Part shown: positions 48,183-60,767 of the stretch, piece after piece
How positions within the stretch are numbered: position 1 is the stretch's first letter
How the letters are laid out: each line of letters opens with the position of its first letter
Origin: Chondrilla cf. caribensis
Lineage: Eukaryota; Porifera; Demospongiae; Chondrillida; Chondrillidae
DNA length: 64,000 bases
Reading direction: 5' to 3'
Assembly (NCBI GenBank): GCA_964020155.1
Contig: OZ026567.1
Location: 1,966,430 to 2,030,429 of the forward strand
The notes under the pieces: generated by a model
What the model was told of the DNA's origin: nothing
What the model saw: only the letters and a program-made list of their open reading frames with translations
Databases searched by the model: none
Position numbers and translations under genes: made by a program

Positions 48183-48790
48183 GCAGTCTTGAGCCAGAAC
48201 AATAACTGACAAACAATGACAACGTGATAACTATAAAAGACCTTCCCACCTACTATTAGGTGCAGTGCGTTTTTATAGAGGAGTGATTCGAGATGTCCCT
48301 CCTCCACACAATACCTGCTTATGTAAACTAACTGCATGAGCAACATGAACTAGTTCATGTGTAAAGACTAGTGTGATCACCAATCTCTCACCTTGACTTC
48401 ATGACATAGCATCTTCCAGCAGTCCCATCATATCTATGGTCCCATGTACGCAAACAGCTCCCTGCAGAGATGGAGAAGGTGGTTTCAGGAAGCATGGCCC
48501 AACCTCAATGGAGGTGACCACATTGAATCAATCCATAATAAGATCAACGTACAGGAGCGCAGCAAATAAGGGCCTGGCTGTACAAGACTAGAGGCAGTAC
48601 ATGTCATATGTATGCCAATATTATTATTGGCGTTGTCAAACACTTAAATTTTGTTGCATACGATATTTATTGGGAAAACTACCTTTTCATGTGCTGCTGT
48701 CTCTCACACCACCAGTTTAGCAGTCTGCATGGATGCTTGACAGGAATCCGGGGCAGAGGAGAGCCAGTAGACGATTCAGCTTCCAACCTG
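46600..48790 (-). pseudogene. Degenerate fifth pectin acetylesterase copy
   Basis: Pieces remain in family order on the minus strand: exon A at about 48770-48690 (a TGA replaces a codon in the NLVLLET region); exon B at 48472-48391 (GAVCVHGT start, about 19 inserted bases, frame lost); exon D fragment at about 47335-47290 (TRPVVY-like); the donor end of exon H at about 47030-47000, cut by a CA repeat; and exon I 46818 to about 46600, which keeps SGMFLPSCLQHCMS but then shifts frame and loses the Cys-rich end. Exons C, E, F and G were not found. CA tracts (47236-47270, 47938-48003, 48134-48181) sit where introns were. Confidence 0.85.
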
Positions 48791-49016
48791 GCTGTTCACC
48801 GACGAGGTCACATGATTCTTTCCGTATATCAAGAATACGGTATACCGCCAGCGGTATGCGTACCGCCCAAAGAAGCAGTCTGGAATTTGCAAGATGTCTC
48901 GCATAGTGACACCGGACGTGTGCAGCCGTGCGTATGCATGCCTTTCGACTCCTTAAAAGAAAAGGAATTCACACTCGGTTAAGATAACACAAGTTTCACT
49001 CCATTCTTCACCGAAC

Positions 49017-52000
49017 ATGATCGAACTACGAGCACTTCTTTTAGTGACAGTGACGGTACTTCGTCTCACCCATCCTGGGATCGGCGAAGGTGCGTGTTGT
49101 ATATGAAGCTACAATTCGTTTGTGCTTTGTGATTTCGATTTGGTAAGAATCTTCAGCTTCGTGCGATCGAGGTCTCCCAGCGCGGTTAACGTCAAGCTGT
49201 ACCACAATGATTATATAAGCTTCTCTTCTTTGAGTCAGTCACTCACCATCGTTCTCTCTCTTTTGATTACGCGCAGTTACTCGTAGAAATGCAGACCAGT
49301 CTTCAGGATCTCCCTCAATGAGCGCCAAAAACAACTGCGGTGAGTAACAACATGTTACCCTTATAATAGCTATCCTAACATAACATAATATAATATGGAG
49401 TTACGTAGCATGTAGTCGTCGTGTGTATTCATAGCTGAGATGCTGGGCAGGGAAGAGTGGAGAGAGGGACGACGAGTACACTGTACGTACCGGTTCAGTC
49501 ATCAGGTCACGGGTCACTGAACGTATCTTGGCGAGTATTTGCTATATAGGTCCCCTTTGTGAGGCTGGAAGGGCTCGCAAGAGGGTTAGAAGTGATCTCG
49601 GCCAGGTTCGAATCCCGGAATTGGAGATTTTCCCCTGCACCTCCTGCCAACATCAGGGACATGAAGTGAAGAAGGCCATCAACTTGATTCTAGTTCACTT
49701 TAATAACTCGTAAACTACTAATTATTGTGATTTATGTTAACTTTGTTGTACAGTACTGTGTAATTAATTCATGGGTGCCTTGAAATGTAGCCTTATAGCC
49801 AAAGGCTACCCCAGGTAAAATAAGACGTCAAAAAGGCAGTTGTCGCAAACCAAATGACATTGTCTGGGTTCTCAGAGGAGCAACTCTGTAGATAGTCCTA
49901 TACAATTACCACATAACCGTTTCGTACAATAATTTAACAGTTTAAAATAATCCAAAGGAGATCGTATGATATTGATAGTGATATTGAAGTCAGCCACCAC
50001 CCACCTCAGCTCAGGATCCTACTCTACATGAGTACTAGTGTATGTATGTATACATTGAATAACTATCATTGGTACACGTATCTATGAATGACAAATTGTA
50101 CTGTTATGTGTTATACACATAGGTTGTGATTACGACCTGGTTTTTAGCAGATAGATTACTGTTTGTATGTTCCGGTGAATAAAGAAGCCTCAACTTGCTT
50201 CAAAGGAAGCTTCAACTTACATCAAAGGAAGCTTCAACTTACATCAAAGTCTTCCTGTAGTACATCTGACGGAACCTAGAATATCTGTGTGATAACATCC
50301 ACTTACATAATTAATTAAATCTTTGCCTAACCTTATCAATGAATTATGGTACATTGACCCCATCAATGTGATCATTGCATATACTGTATAATATATGTAT
50401 TAATCTAATCACAACATTCCGATATTGCTGTACAGTATACACGTGACTGTACATACTAGCCATGCATGTCATTGTATTGGCTGTACAGTATACTTGACTG
50501 TACATACCAACTATGTCATTCTTAGTGTTGTACAGTATGCAACTTTACTGTACGTAGGGGAACACGATAACATTCATGTTCGTCCTTGTACTGTTTTAAC
50601 AGCTCCTTTATTCAATCCTTATCTCATTCGGTGAATTGTTAATCTGTGTACAGAGCGATGGGAAGAACAGTCAGCAACCTGTCGCAATGCAAGAACAAGT
50701 GCTGAAGGTACAGTACGTACTGTATGTACTTAACTATATCACTTTTATATGGATGGATAGGAAAAGAATTTTGTAACTTGAACACTAGAAGGTATGGGTC
50801 AATTTGACCTGCAAGAATGAAATTGAAAAGCACGACACCCTACCCCCAGAGACCATGGGGTGGGGGAGTAAGATGCTTTATCCTTTGACTGACCAACCTT
50901 GTCACAAGCTTTCTTGTTTGTTTGTAGCCCAATATACTTGTCATGTCCTTCCTATAGTTGTTACCATGGTGACCCGTGTTTATGCGTACTCACTTTGTAG
51001 TTTTTATTTTGTGTTCACCTTTACTTGTGTTTGCAAGTTTGGACCCCCACACATGCATAATGGTGCATACGTAGACGCATACACAGAATTGTGTTTGCGC
51101 ACACGCAGACAATGTGTACATTGTGAATTACAAGAGTGAAAATATCTTCACCCACTCTGGAGCAATGTACATACGTATGAACTCCATGTGCATTTTGAGC
51201 TTTTAATGATTGTTTCGTCCACAATGAAACTTCAAATTTTTGTTTCCTCGTAATTTCTTGGAAAAAGAGATTATAATTATTCTGTGTTGAAAACATGCAG
51301 ACAAACATGTAGATCCTTTATTCACTGTTTGTGTGAATAAACATGCATGTTATTGTTGACAAATTACATCACTGGATTTACGCCAAACCAGCCGAAAATA
51401 GACTGAAGTCTCTATTGGCTGGGGTCTGAAGTCCTATTTTGGTTAATGTGTTTTTCACTGTGTGTTGTTTCTTTCAATGTTGTTTGGAATTGCTGTGTGA
51501 TGCATGGATGTGTTGCACACACGCACACTGTCCATGCATGGATACATAGTTGCATGTGTTGACTGTGAATTCCGTCTTTATAGCCTGTTCTCACAGGTGC
51601 ACATCACATACCAGAGAAGCAGATTTTGTGAATGGCTCGCTATTGCTGGAGGTCAAGTATGTGAACCTGAGAAGTGCAAGAATGTTGTATTCCTGGAATT
51701 ATACAGGTGTCTGTGTGTGTGTGTCTGTGTGTGTCTGTGTGTGTGTGTGTGTGTGTGTGGGTTATACTGTATACATGTGTAGGAGTGAGTTTATCTATTC
51801 GGATGTACATATTTGGGCACAGTGGAATCTCATAACTGAGGACATCTACAGTACATACCAGTATAAGTCCTAAAAGTGCATGAGGAAATTGAATTCTTGT
51901 CGCCAAAGTTGGTTTTAAGTGGGCTCCTGTACCTGGTATAAACTGTATACACTGTACCCTTTCACTAGGTGTACACACATACTGTATGTATGAATGTATT

Positions 52001-54845
52001 GTGTTATTATCCACTTTACCACATATTCACAGAACAGCCAAGCGATAACACCTCGATTCTCGTACAAGTGACTAAAAACAAGAAAAGAAGCTGCATTTGT
52101 CTGCCAGCTGTGAGTTCATTCAGCAATCACAAGCTGCCTATATTTACAGCGAATTCTTGTTAATCTGCCACTAACCGTTTTATTTGTGCTGGGAATCGGT
52201 TGTAATTTTCCAATTGATTATCGGTACATATTAATCAATTGATTAATCAATTAATCATCGGAAGTAATTAAGTGGGCGTAACCGGAAACTACTCCCACTA
52301 TATTGCACTGAGTTGTCATCCAATAGATGTGAAGTCCACAGAGTCCTTTTCGTATTTCAGGTAGAAAATTGAACCCATCCTCCAAACTCATTAATCTGCC
52401 ATATCCTTGCTGTACATTTGAATTGGGTGTCCTTGTGTATATACACCCTGCATATGGTACATCAGTGCTTGGTGTACGTACTTAAGTACGGTATATATAA
52501 TATATATACATGTGTAGTTGTATTGCACAATATGATGAAGTGGAACCAGTATATTCCAACACCTTCATGATCCCACCACATCCTGAGACACGTCTTTACA
52601 AACTGCAGTGCAACTCGCTTAGTAAGCACCATGAAGGGAACGCCAAACCTGAACTTCTATCAGTACTGGTTGAAACCAAGTGAATATTATTACTATACAA
52701 ATAAATCCAGGTGTGATATTATAGTGTACACACCAATGTACATACTGTACATACGTATATACGTACATATTGTGGTTTACTGTACTGTAAAGTACAGTAC
52801 AGTACTGTATGTATGTAGGCTATTCTATAACATAATGATACACTTACTTCTTTGTAGTCGGTGAAGAATGTAGAAATAGTAATCTCATCTCCTCCCAATG
52901 GAAACAGATGTGCATTCAAGTTGGACAAGAGCATGAATGTGTCTTTTGAGGTACGTATATACTTAAGCATGTAATGGCATGGCTAGTAAGGAGATCAAAT
53001 GGAGAAGTACTGTATGTTCACATTTACGATGTGAACACACTACAGTCTTTCAAATGTTAACACTCTTCATAATCAGCTTCATTAACCTCTAAATGAGACT
53101 TTATGTAGTTTTATATGTATACAAAATACAGAATTTGCCTTCGGTGATCAATTGAGTTTATCACTACTGTAGCATGCCTAGACAGGCTACAGCTATTTAC
53201 ATGTACATGCTTGTGGTAGTTGTGATGAATCGTAGACAATTTATATTGATTATATGTTCATAGCCCAATACAAAATGCCATACACAATAGAAAGTGTTTA
53301 CCAACTCCAGCCTGGTTCTTAATTAATCCAATAGCTAAACAATAAACATGTCTGGTGACCTGTCCTGATATATGTACGCACTGTACATCTGACCTTTGTA
53401 CAACATACGTATATCAGCAGCATGAGTTTTCCTTTGATTTGCCTGCCAATTGCCCATGCACCAGGATACAAGTACAATCAATGTACACTGTATTTTGAGG
53501 TGTGTATGTACAGTACATGCACTCGTAAATGTACAGTGAATTCTCGTTAATCAGCCACCACTTTATCCGGAAATCCTTTCAATCTGCCACAATTTCCCAG
53601 TACCAATATTATGTACAAGTACAAATGAATATCCAGTCAGTCAGCCAAATTCGTTAATCCACCATGTTCTTTGAAAACGAATTGCGCCGGATCAACGAGT
53701 ATTCAATGTATAAATATTGTATTCGAGGTGCATACAGTAGAATACTCACACGTACGTATGACCACACACTGTACAGTGAGGTATGGATGTGTTGTGTGCT
53801 CCTCAGGTCTCCTCGTCTATCTCAACCCACGAGACTGGAAACGGGCACTCTTTGTCGAAGCATTACAGTTTGAAGGATTGTTGGGCAGAGACAGGAAGAG
53901 ATCAGTCTTACAGCATATGTGGTGTTCAAGGTACATTGCACATACATACATGGATATATACAGTGAATGGTACATACCGTACATGGCTACATGCATACAT
54001 ACAGTGAACAGTACATACGTATGTACATCCATACATGCAGTGAACGGTACATACGTACATGCATACATACAGCAAACGGTACATATGTACATCCAAACAC
54101 CCATACATCATGGTACGTACATCCATCCATACATCATGGTACATACATCCATACACATCTATACTTACATTCTTCATGCACAAACACATACCTGACTTAG
54201 TGTGTGTCCTCGTAAACAACCCAGCCAGTGTCTGTATACCCACTACAGCCCCACCAGAGGCACCATGGTTGGTATGGGATATGTTTTGTATAAAATTATG
54301 CAATTGCATACCAACTTTGTGCATGCAGCATTGTTATTGTAGCTCAACAATGAGTTGCTAGGCAATTAATTGGCAAATTTTCATAACGATTACCTACCAA
54401 TATGGTAATTGTGCAATAGCAAATGGAGTGTTAAAATAGCAGGGATATTTGCACACTCTACACTTTGATCTGCCGTGCAACATACAGCTAGCATGTACAT
54501 ACTGTACATACATATGTACATGTACATACACTCCTACACTTGCTATGCCTTTAATCTGGATGGTTCTCCATTCCCCAGTGCCCACTCCACCTACAAATGT
54601 AACAGCGGTTGTGTCCTATCATAGCAACACCACGGTGACCATCAAATGGGACACACCCCTTCATTACAACACACCATTGGCAGGCTTCTATCTTGAGTAT
54701 CGTAATACTATGGATCAATGGGTTGAAGAATTTCTTCCAGTGGTAGGTGTTCCATAAATTAATGGATTTACCATATGTACATTTAGCAAATTGAACTAGA
54801 ATTGTATCCTCCCTGACTGTATGTGTGTTTGGCTATGTGGTACTG

Positions 54846-54915
<70 letters not shown>

Positions 54916-55474
54916 ACACACACATGCATACTGAACACAAACATACGTACACACACACATGCACAGAGAATATAAGATGTAATATAGCTAGTATTATAAT
55001 GAGCTCTTCGTAAGTAAACTTAATATTATTTGTGATAACCACATTCATGTGTGTACTGCCATGATATTCACTCACAGAATTCCACAATGTACACACTCAA
55101 CACTAGTGAACCAGTCACAATGGAAGGCAATCTATACATTTATGTAAGTGTATGTTTGTATTGATTATCTACTGGTTGTCCCCAGAGCTATACCACCTGT
55201 ATAACTAGGACAGTGCATGTACATATTCCACTATTATATATTGTTCTTATTGATGTGTCCCATGTATATACTGCTATAATTATGAGGAAGTTTCAAGTTT
55301 ACAGTACTGAGTGTACACACATGTAAATATTTATTATTGACCTTGTCCAGTGAGTGTAAACGTGTTTCATACTCACGTACATTTGTACATTCTATGTATA
55401 CATAAGTGTGTATGTACAGTGAATTCTCTTGATGCAATTTGCAGAGGTAGTGATTGAGTGTTTCATGTAGCTGT

Positions 55475-55535
<61 letters not shown>

Positions 55536-55548
55536 TACATGTGTGTGT

Positions 55549-55582
<34 letters not shown>

Positions 55583-55592
55583 ATGTGTGTGT

Positions 55593-55690
<98 letters not shown>

Positions 55691-56599
55691 ATATGTATGT
55701 ACATAATACATACTCCATATTATGTGTGGAGTCTGATGTAATACGTACACAGTTGTATGGGTTTCACCACTGGTACATACATATTTACATAGATGCGAAC
55801 TGGAGTCAGCAACACCTACTTGACACAAAACTTGCGTGAGTGCTACATAGTGTACAACGAGGCGTGGTTCGGGCCAGAGACATTAGCTGTTCTGATGTGG
55901 GAGTCACCTCCTCCCTCACCCTCTCCCACATTCATCGCTACTGCCACACCAAATCAGACATCACCTGGTCCAATGGTACCCCATCCCCCCATGACAACAC
56001 TCGTTGCAGTCATCTCAGCTGTTACAACTTGTGTCCTGAGTTGTCTTGTATTTGCCATTGTCCTCACTGTGTGGTTAACACTCAAGAGGAGGGGTACAGA
56101 CGTCAGACCTCTCCACCAATCTATTTCAGTCTTTTTAGTATCCTCAACAGCAGAAGGAGAGGACACCAACTACAAAATTAGACAACTAGCACATAACCTG
56201 GCTGAGTATGGTATCAGATCGGTTTGGTATGAGTATGAGAAGACGAGAAAGGATGGTCCAGCTGCAGTGGGGATCAGCCAGTGGGTGGAGACCCAGTTCA
56301 AGTCTTCTGACTACGTGTTGTTCATATGTACGGAACAGTTTGTGAGAGAATGGAACAGAGATAAGAAGAAGGGAGACATGTTGGTTCCTGTTGTCTGGTC
56401 GTCTAGACACATGCTAGACGGTGTGGTTGCATACGAGTCTGTAGGCCAGAAATTCATTGTGCTTCTTCTTGAAGATAATCACGAAGTACCAACAAATATA
56501 AAGAAATTTAAATCCTTCAAGATTTTCAAAGGGAACGAGGAAACTGTAATGTCAAGGAAACTTCTTAGCTTTATTGTTAAAAATGAACAACGAAATTAG
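49017..56599 (+). CDS. SEFIR-domain transmembrane receptor, IL-17-receptor-like
   Basis: Exons: 49017-49089, 49277-49339, 50654-50707, 51617-51706, 52033-52109, 52858-52950, 53807-53930, 54201-54287 (end uncertain), 54579-54742, 55078-55143, 55793-56599; about 565 aa. Signal peptide MIELRALLLVTVTVLRLTH. The ectodomain has scattered Cys and NxS/T sites (SILVQVTKNKKRSCICLPA; NGNRCAFKLDKSMNVSFE). A fibronectin-III-like unit follows (TPPTNVTAVVSY, TVTIKWDTP, GFYLEYRN), then a Pro/Thr-rich stem, a TM helix (residues AVISAVTTCVLSCLVFAIVL) and a KRR stop-transfer. The cytoplasmic part has SEFIR features: SISVFLVSSTAEGEDTNYKI, the AEYGIRSVWYEYE strand, ISQWVETQFKSSDYVLFICT. SEFIR domains relay IL-17-type signals by SEFIR-SEFIR contacts. 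Ectodomain exon choice is the weak point; the last exon is secure. Confidence 0.83.
49540..49840. mobile_element. tRNA-derived SINE fragment in SEFIR-receptor intron 2
   Basis: Contains a perfect polymerase III B box (GGTTCGAATCC, about 49604-49614) followed by CGG and a conserved-looking body, ending near GCCTTATAGCCAAAGGCTAC and AATAAGACG. The A box is not clear, so the head is truncated or diverged. It contains a short open frame that is probably meaningless. Confidence 0.55.
51709..51760. repeat. (GT)n at a splice donor of the SEFIR receptor
   Basis: The exon ending ...TATACAG is followed directly by GTGTCTGTGTGTGTG. A GT microsatellite again begins within the donor. Confidence 0.9.
52180..52375. 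repeat. Dispersed AT-rich repeat inside a family 1 MITE
   Basis: ATTAATCAATTGATTAATCA, then AAGTAATTAAGTGGGCG, as at 1985-2165. The flanks (CAGCGAATTCTTGTTAATCT before, CTCATTAATCTGCCATATCC after) look like the split halves of a family 1 MITE. Confidence 0.4.
53225..53475. repeat. Dispersed repeat shared with ANKRD42 intron 5
   Basis: Colinear with 11970-12195 (AGACAATTTAT, CCAATACAA, GTCTGGTGACCTG, CAGGATACAAG in order), same orientation. Confidence 0.6.
53534..53708. mobile_element. Foldback MITE, family 1, in a SEFIR-receptor intron
   Basis: CAGTGAATTCTCGTTAATCA at the left and GGATCAACGAGTATTCAATG at the right, with the same inner motif as the copies in ANKRD42 and PAE1. Confidence 0.7.
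54848..54925. repeat. (CA)n microsatellite
   Basis: CA run in the intron inside the fibronectin-III-like region of the SEFIR receptor. Confidence 0.95.
55477..55690. repeat. (GT)n microsatellite
   Basis: About 210 bases of GT with TACATGTGTGTACGTG interruptions, about 100 bases upstream of the last SEFIR-receptor exon. Confidence 0.95.
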
Positions 56600-56764
56600 A
56601 ATTTTCAGAAAGTTACCATATTTGACTTGATGACATCTGATGATTCACATTTTACAAATATTTCTGAAATTATATTTATTATTTTGTTAAAAGTATATTA
56701 TTACCGAGCAGTTTATACCGCGAGGTTATCTGTTTCTGTCGCATAGGGGTGCCCAGAGTTGGTG

Positions 56765-56850
56765 CCCATTCATTTGATTAGTTTCCGGGTTCCAGACTGA
56801 GCAGCCAGATGTAATGGTGTATTCTCATCCTACACAGCATTGAAAAGTGT

Positions 56851-56947
<97 letters not shown>

Positions 56948-56985
56948 AACACATACACACACACACACACAAACACATACACACA

Positions 56986-57041
<56 letters not shown>

Positions 57042-57353
57042 TGTCCAACAGACACACAGACGGATGATAAACATAACTCTTGTCACCGCCAAATCAAAGG
57101 CATTCGTTCAGAAAAAGTTTGTGCTCGAACCTGCCTATATCAGAGGCGTGTCGTTGGAAGGACTGGGTCCCATGTGTTAATAAGGATTAAAGTTCTTCTG
57201 TAAGTGGGCTGACATATCGGATTCCGAAGATTGCATTTTCCGAAGGATCTCTTCTTCTCCAGGTAATTTCCATTTGGATTCCTTCTTACTGTCATCTTTC
57301 CGTTCTTCTTCGGTTAATAAAAACTGAAAGAAATTCGTTTCCACTTCACCCAT
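56765..57353 (-). pseudogene. ANKIB1-like 5' exon remnant (leftmost unit)
   Basis: ATG at 57353 opens an intact N-terminal stretch starting MGEVETNFFQFLLTEEER and ending KNFNPY, then TAA at 57177. After it HMGPSPSNDTPLI is readable but followed by TAG and a deletion of about 190 bases relative to the right-hand unit, until the VCLLDK-equivalent donor at about 57040. A second piece at 56835-56803 encodes DENTPLHLAAQ (ankyrin) and then stops. The N-terminus resembles ANKIB1 (Met-Gly start, then a linker before the first ankyrin repeat). This unit keeps the N-terminus that the next unit has lost. Confidence 0.65.
56851..57040. repeat. (CA)n tract at a splice donor (leftmost ANKIB1-like unit)
   Basis: Interrupted CA tract of about 190 bases. 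On the minus strand it begins as the donor itself: GACAAG then GTGTGTG. Confidence 0.95.
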
Positions 57354-57644
57354 AATGTCATGATGTGTTCCCACACGTAACTGAAACAGTGAATTTATAT
57401 TATATTTTATATTGCGCGAAAAGATGGCCGATTTCAAAAGGCCGAGAATTAGAAATTCGGCTAGAATTCAAGCGAAACGGCTTCTCCGAACTTTATATCT
57501 CCAGCGAAGGTTTTTACAAACCTACAGTAGACGTCCAAGTATTTTGAGTGCTGGGGAAGGCTTCTGCGACTCCACTTTTATCATTTTTTATCAACTTGTA
57601 CACTTAGGGCAACTATAAATAGCGCAGATACTATTAATAAAATA

Positions 57645-57960
57645 GATAGGTCACGGTAGCCGGTTGGTCAGGTGACACGACTCTAGGCTCCAGGTCGCGG
57701 GTTCGAAACTCCGAAAGGACGGTTTTTTTCTCTGAAAAAAAAGAGCTCACTTCCTGGTGGTCAGTTGCAATACTCTCTACAAAGAACCGTAGGGGGGAGC
57801 TTTGGGACTCGCGGCTGACCTCCCAGCTAGAATAGTGTCTTCTGCATTCGCGGAATGACCAAGTACACAGTATCTGTGGAAAGTCCCTATAAAGCCGACC
57901 ATGTTCGACCCCGAGTGGGTGACCTTTTTTATTTTTTTTTAACTCAAGACTCCATGTACC
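57645..57960 (+). mobile_element. tRNA-derived SINE, left copy
   Basis: The head resembles a tRNA gene: GGTAGCCGGTTGGTCAGGTG (A-box-like) and GGGTTCGAAACTCC (B box) about 30 bases apart. A body and a T-rich end (CTTTTTTATTTTTTTTT) follow. A second copy at 61385-61672 was carried by the segmental duplication. Confidence 0.65.
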
Positions 57961-58429
57961 ACACAAATGGGGAGCACTATAATATAGGCAGCATATGTAC
58001 GACAATGCAGGAATGATTGACAACAATATTATGTATAGACTAGTGGTAGCTACTAATAAGTGATTATTATCGCTGATTGGGTACTCTAAAATTAATTTTT
58101 AGGGGTTGCTTGAAAAAGATGTCCTATTTTGAAATTCCAAGAATTAGAAATTGGTCTGGAATTCGGGCATAACGGGTACGCCAAACGTAATAACCTCGAA
58201 GCCCAAAAAGAGATGCCTAAGTAGTTCCAGTGTGTGTGTGTGGGGGGGGGGGGGATACTTGTTGGTTTGGAGAGTGTGGTGTAATAGGATCAGACTTTGA
58301 CCCACATAACTACCTTTCAATGCACAAAACATAATTAAACAATGCACTAATACACATAATATGAAGTTGTATGCATCAGCATAAATTTATAAAAATCATT
58401 TAACACACTCACAAAATTAATACATACAT

Positions 58430-58570
58430 ACATCTGAAATAGAGATATTCGTAATAATAATTTTAATTTTCTTGTTTGAGCTCTGGAGTATATTTGTCGG
58501 AGTCTCCAACCTGCTGAACGACTTCAACTGAATCAAGTATATTTTGGTCAACCAAATCTGTACAGGCATC
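58430..58570 (-). pseudogene. Truncated NBR1-like second tail exon
   Basis: After acceptor TCCGTAG the minus strand encodes DACTDLVDQNILDSVEVVQ and DSDKYTPELKQEN, then TAA. The right-hand unit continues to a UBA domain; here that part is deleted, and the sequence jumps to material found at about 62270 in the other copy. Confidence 0.75.
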
Positions 58571-58709
58571 CTACGGACAAACAAGATGGATGAATATAAC
58601 ATCTGGAGAACATACAGTGAGGCAGACACACACAGACAAGTTGCCGGCATCCCTCCTGGCCTGCTTCGGTGTTGCATTTAGCGAAACACGTGGGCTGGTG
58701 TTGTCCGGA

Positions 58710-59430
58710 TTAGGTTCTAGTTGGGGAATAGGCAGGGGTGGTCCGTCTGGCGAGGACAGCACCCCCAGTCCGGTAGTCCCCACAAATAGTGTTATTCCTG
58801 TCGTTGGTCCTGTCCTCGACAGCGTTCTGCTGAGTCTGTCCAGCAGCAGTGAGGGGAGCATTCGGATCAAAGCACGGTGGAATGACAATAACAAATTCAT
58901 CACTAGAATCTGTAAACAACAACAACAACAATAGATTTTACATGATGGCTGTGGACATTAGAGGGTACGTACGTACATAGGGTACAAACACCATAAACTC
59001 ATTTCTTCTAACACACACTCTCCAATTGGTACACTGATGCATGTAAGCATTGACATAGCAAATTGTACATTGCAGGGATGAGTTCAGAGGAGAGCTTAGA
59101 GGTGAGCGTATAAGTGAGTCTGTTCTATGTACTGTAGCAAATAAAGTCACAGGTGAGGCACAGCAGAGGGGATGTGTGCTCAGGACAGGTTGGAGGGAAG
59201 CCATCCATCACCCCCCCCCCCCCTCTAACCTCGAAGTCCCAGCTGGTTGCAGGCTCTAGACTTCTGAACTCTGGCTCATCATCAAATTCCCATTATAATG
59301 TGTTGACAAGGGCTTAGGGAGATGTTCATGAACTACAACTGCAAGAGTAGATAAAGAATTAGACAATGCACATTGAAGTGCAGGTTGCACTCGCAATTGA
59401 TGTGACTACACAATGATGTTGTGTGTGTGT

Positions 59431-59496
<66 letters not shown>

Positions 59497-60594
59497 AACT
59501 CTCACATAGACTTTCATCAAGTTCAAGTTTTGCATCTTTCAAAGTTTCAAAAGGATCTTTTTTCCATACTTCAAGTACCTTCTCTATGGACCAGTCTATT
59601 GGGAAAGAAGTCATGTGACAGTCACATGATATATAGCAAATAGTGGACATATTCTCCTCACCATAATGGACCAGCAGCAACTCAGCTGCAAATGAACGGA
59701 CCTTGATCTCTCCACATTTAGGCACAGACATGGATAGCAAAGCCCGCACGTCTGGGGGTACCGTCAGTTTTGCCTTCAACTCCTTCACAAGCTCCTCCTT
59801 CATCTCATGCAATCCTTCTCGGTGCTGCATTGTGTAGGTCTGGCACACACAAATAGAGATAAATGGATTCATTCCTAGATGACAAGACACATTCCCACAA
59901 CACCGAGTACACTAGCTGGTAGAATAACGGTCTCCACACACACAAATGGAGTAAAGCCAACTCTCGCCATTCAAATATGAGGATCAGACGTACCCTTGTC
60001 CTGAAGGAGAGGTCATTGTCTGTTTCCATTTCTGATTTTTCTGTTGGCTACAATTGAGAATTGGGATAGAAAATATGTCAAAAATTGCAAGTTACAAGTA
60101 AGTTCACCACACACGGTCACTCACAGCACACTACACACAGCACTACATACGCACACACTCACACACAGCATTCTACACACTTACACACAACACTCACAGC
60201 ACACAAACACAGCATTCAACATACAACACACTACACACAACACTCTACATACACACACACTCACACACAGCACTCTACATACATACACACTCACACACAT
60301 CACACTACACACAACCTCACACACAGCACTCTACACACTCACACAACACTCTACACATTCACACACATTCACTCACAGCACGCTACACACAGCACTCTAC
60401 GTTGGTACAGGTACACACTTGCTTCAAACACATCCAAGTAGACCAAACTGAGCAGCCAGATGTAATGGTGTATTCTCATCCTACACAGCATTGAAACGTG
60501 TGAACACACACACGTACACACACACACGTACACACGCACACACACACACACGTACACACACACACACAGACACACACACACACAAACACACACA

Positions 60595-60653
<59 letters not shown>

Positions 60654-60701
60654 TGTCCAACACACACACACACGTACACCTACACACACATGTACACACG
60701 C

Positions 60702-60767
<66 letters not shown>

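Larger units (their letters stand above)
56770..59480. repeat. Left copy of a tandem segmental duplication
   Basis: Colinear with about 60440-64000: ankyrin exon and CA tract, N-terminal exon, tRNA-SINE block, GGGGTTGCTTGAAAAAGATG block, NBR1-like tail exons, and the flank ending ATTGATGTGACTACACAATG. Identity is high, with large deletions in one or the other copy. Confidence 0.85.

Noticed and set aside
49528..49713. Possible alternative terminal exon of the SEFIR gene giving a small secreted Cys-containing peptide (GPLCEAGRARKRVRSDLG...)
   Set aside because: The phase fits, but the segment contains a polymerase III B box and a SINE-like body and tail, so a retroposon origin explains it better.
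52587..52712. Candidate SEFIR-receptor exon encoding CNSLSKHHEGNAKPELLS or, in another frame, NLNFYQYWLKPSEYYYY
   Set aside because: No donor keeps phase with the next secure exon at 52858, and exon 52033-52109 joins 52858 directly in phase 0 with a sensible reading.
57412..57618. Plus-strand frame MREKMADFKRPRIRNSARIQ..., duplicated at 61154-61360
   Set aside because: Its conservation between the two copies is explained by the recent segmental duplication of the whole block; no splice or family support.
57650..57722. A functional tRNA gene
   Set aside because: A- and B-box-like motifs are present, but a cloverleaf with a proper acceptor stem and anticodon arm is not formed, and the sequence continues into a SINE body and T-rich tail.
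58590..58934. Plus-strand frames over the NBR1-like tail (VFLSNLKLLATLLACFGVA... and similar)
   Set aside because: They are antisense shadows of the minus-strand LIR exon, which has splice sites and family motifs.
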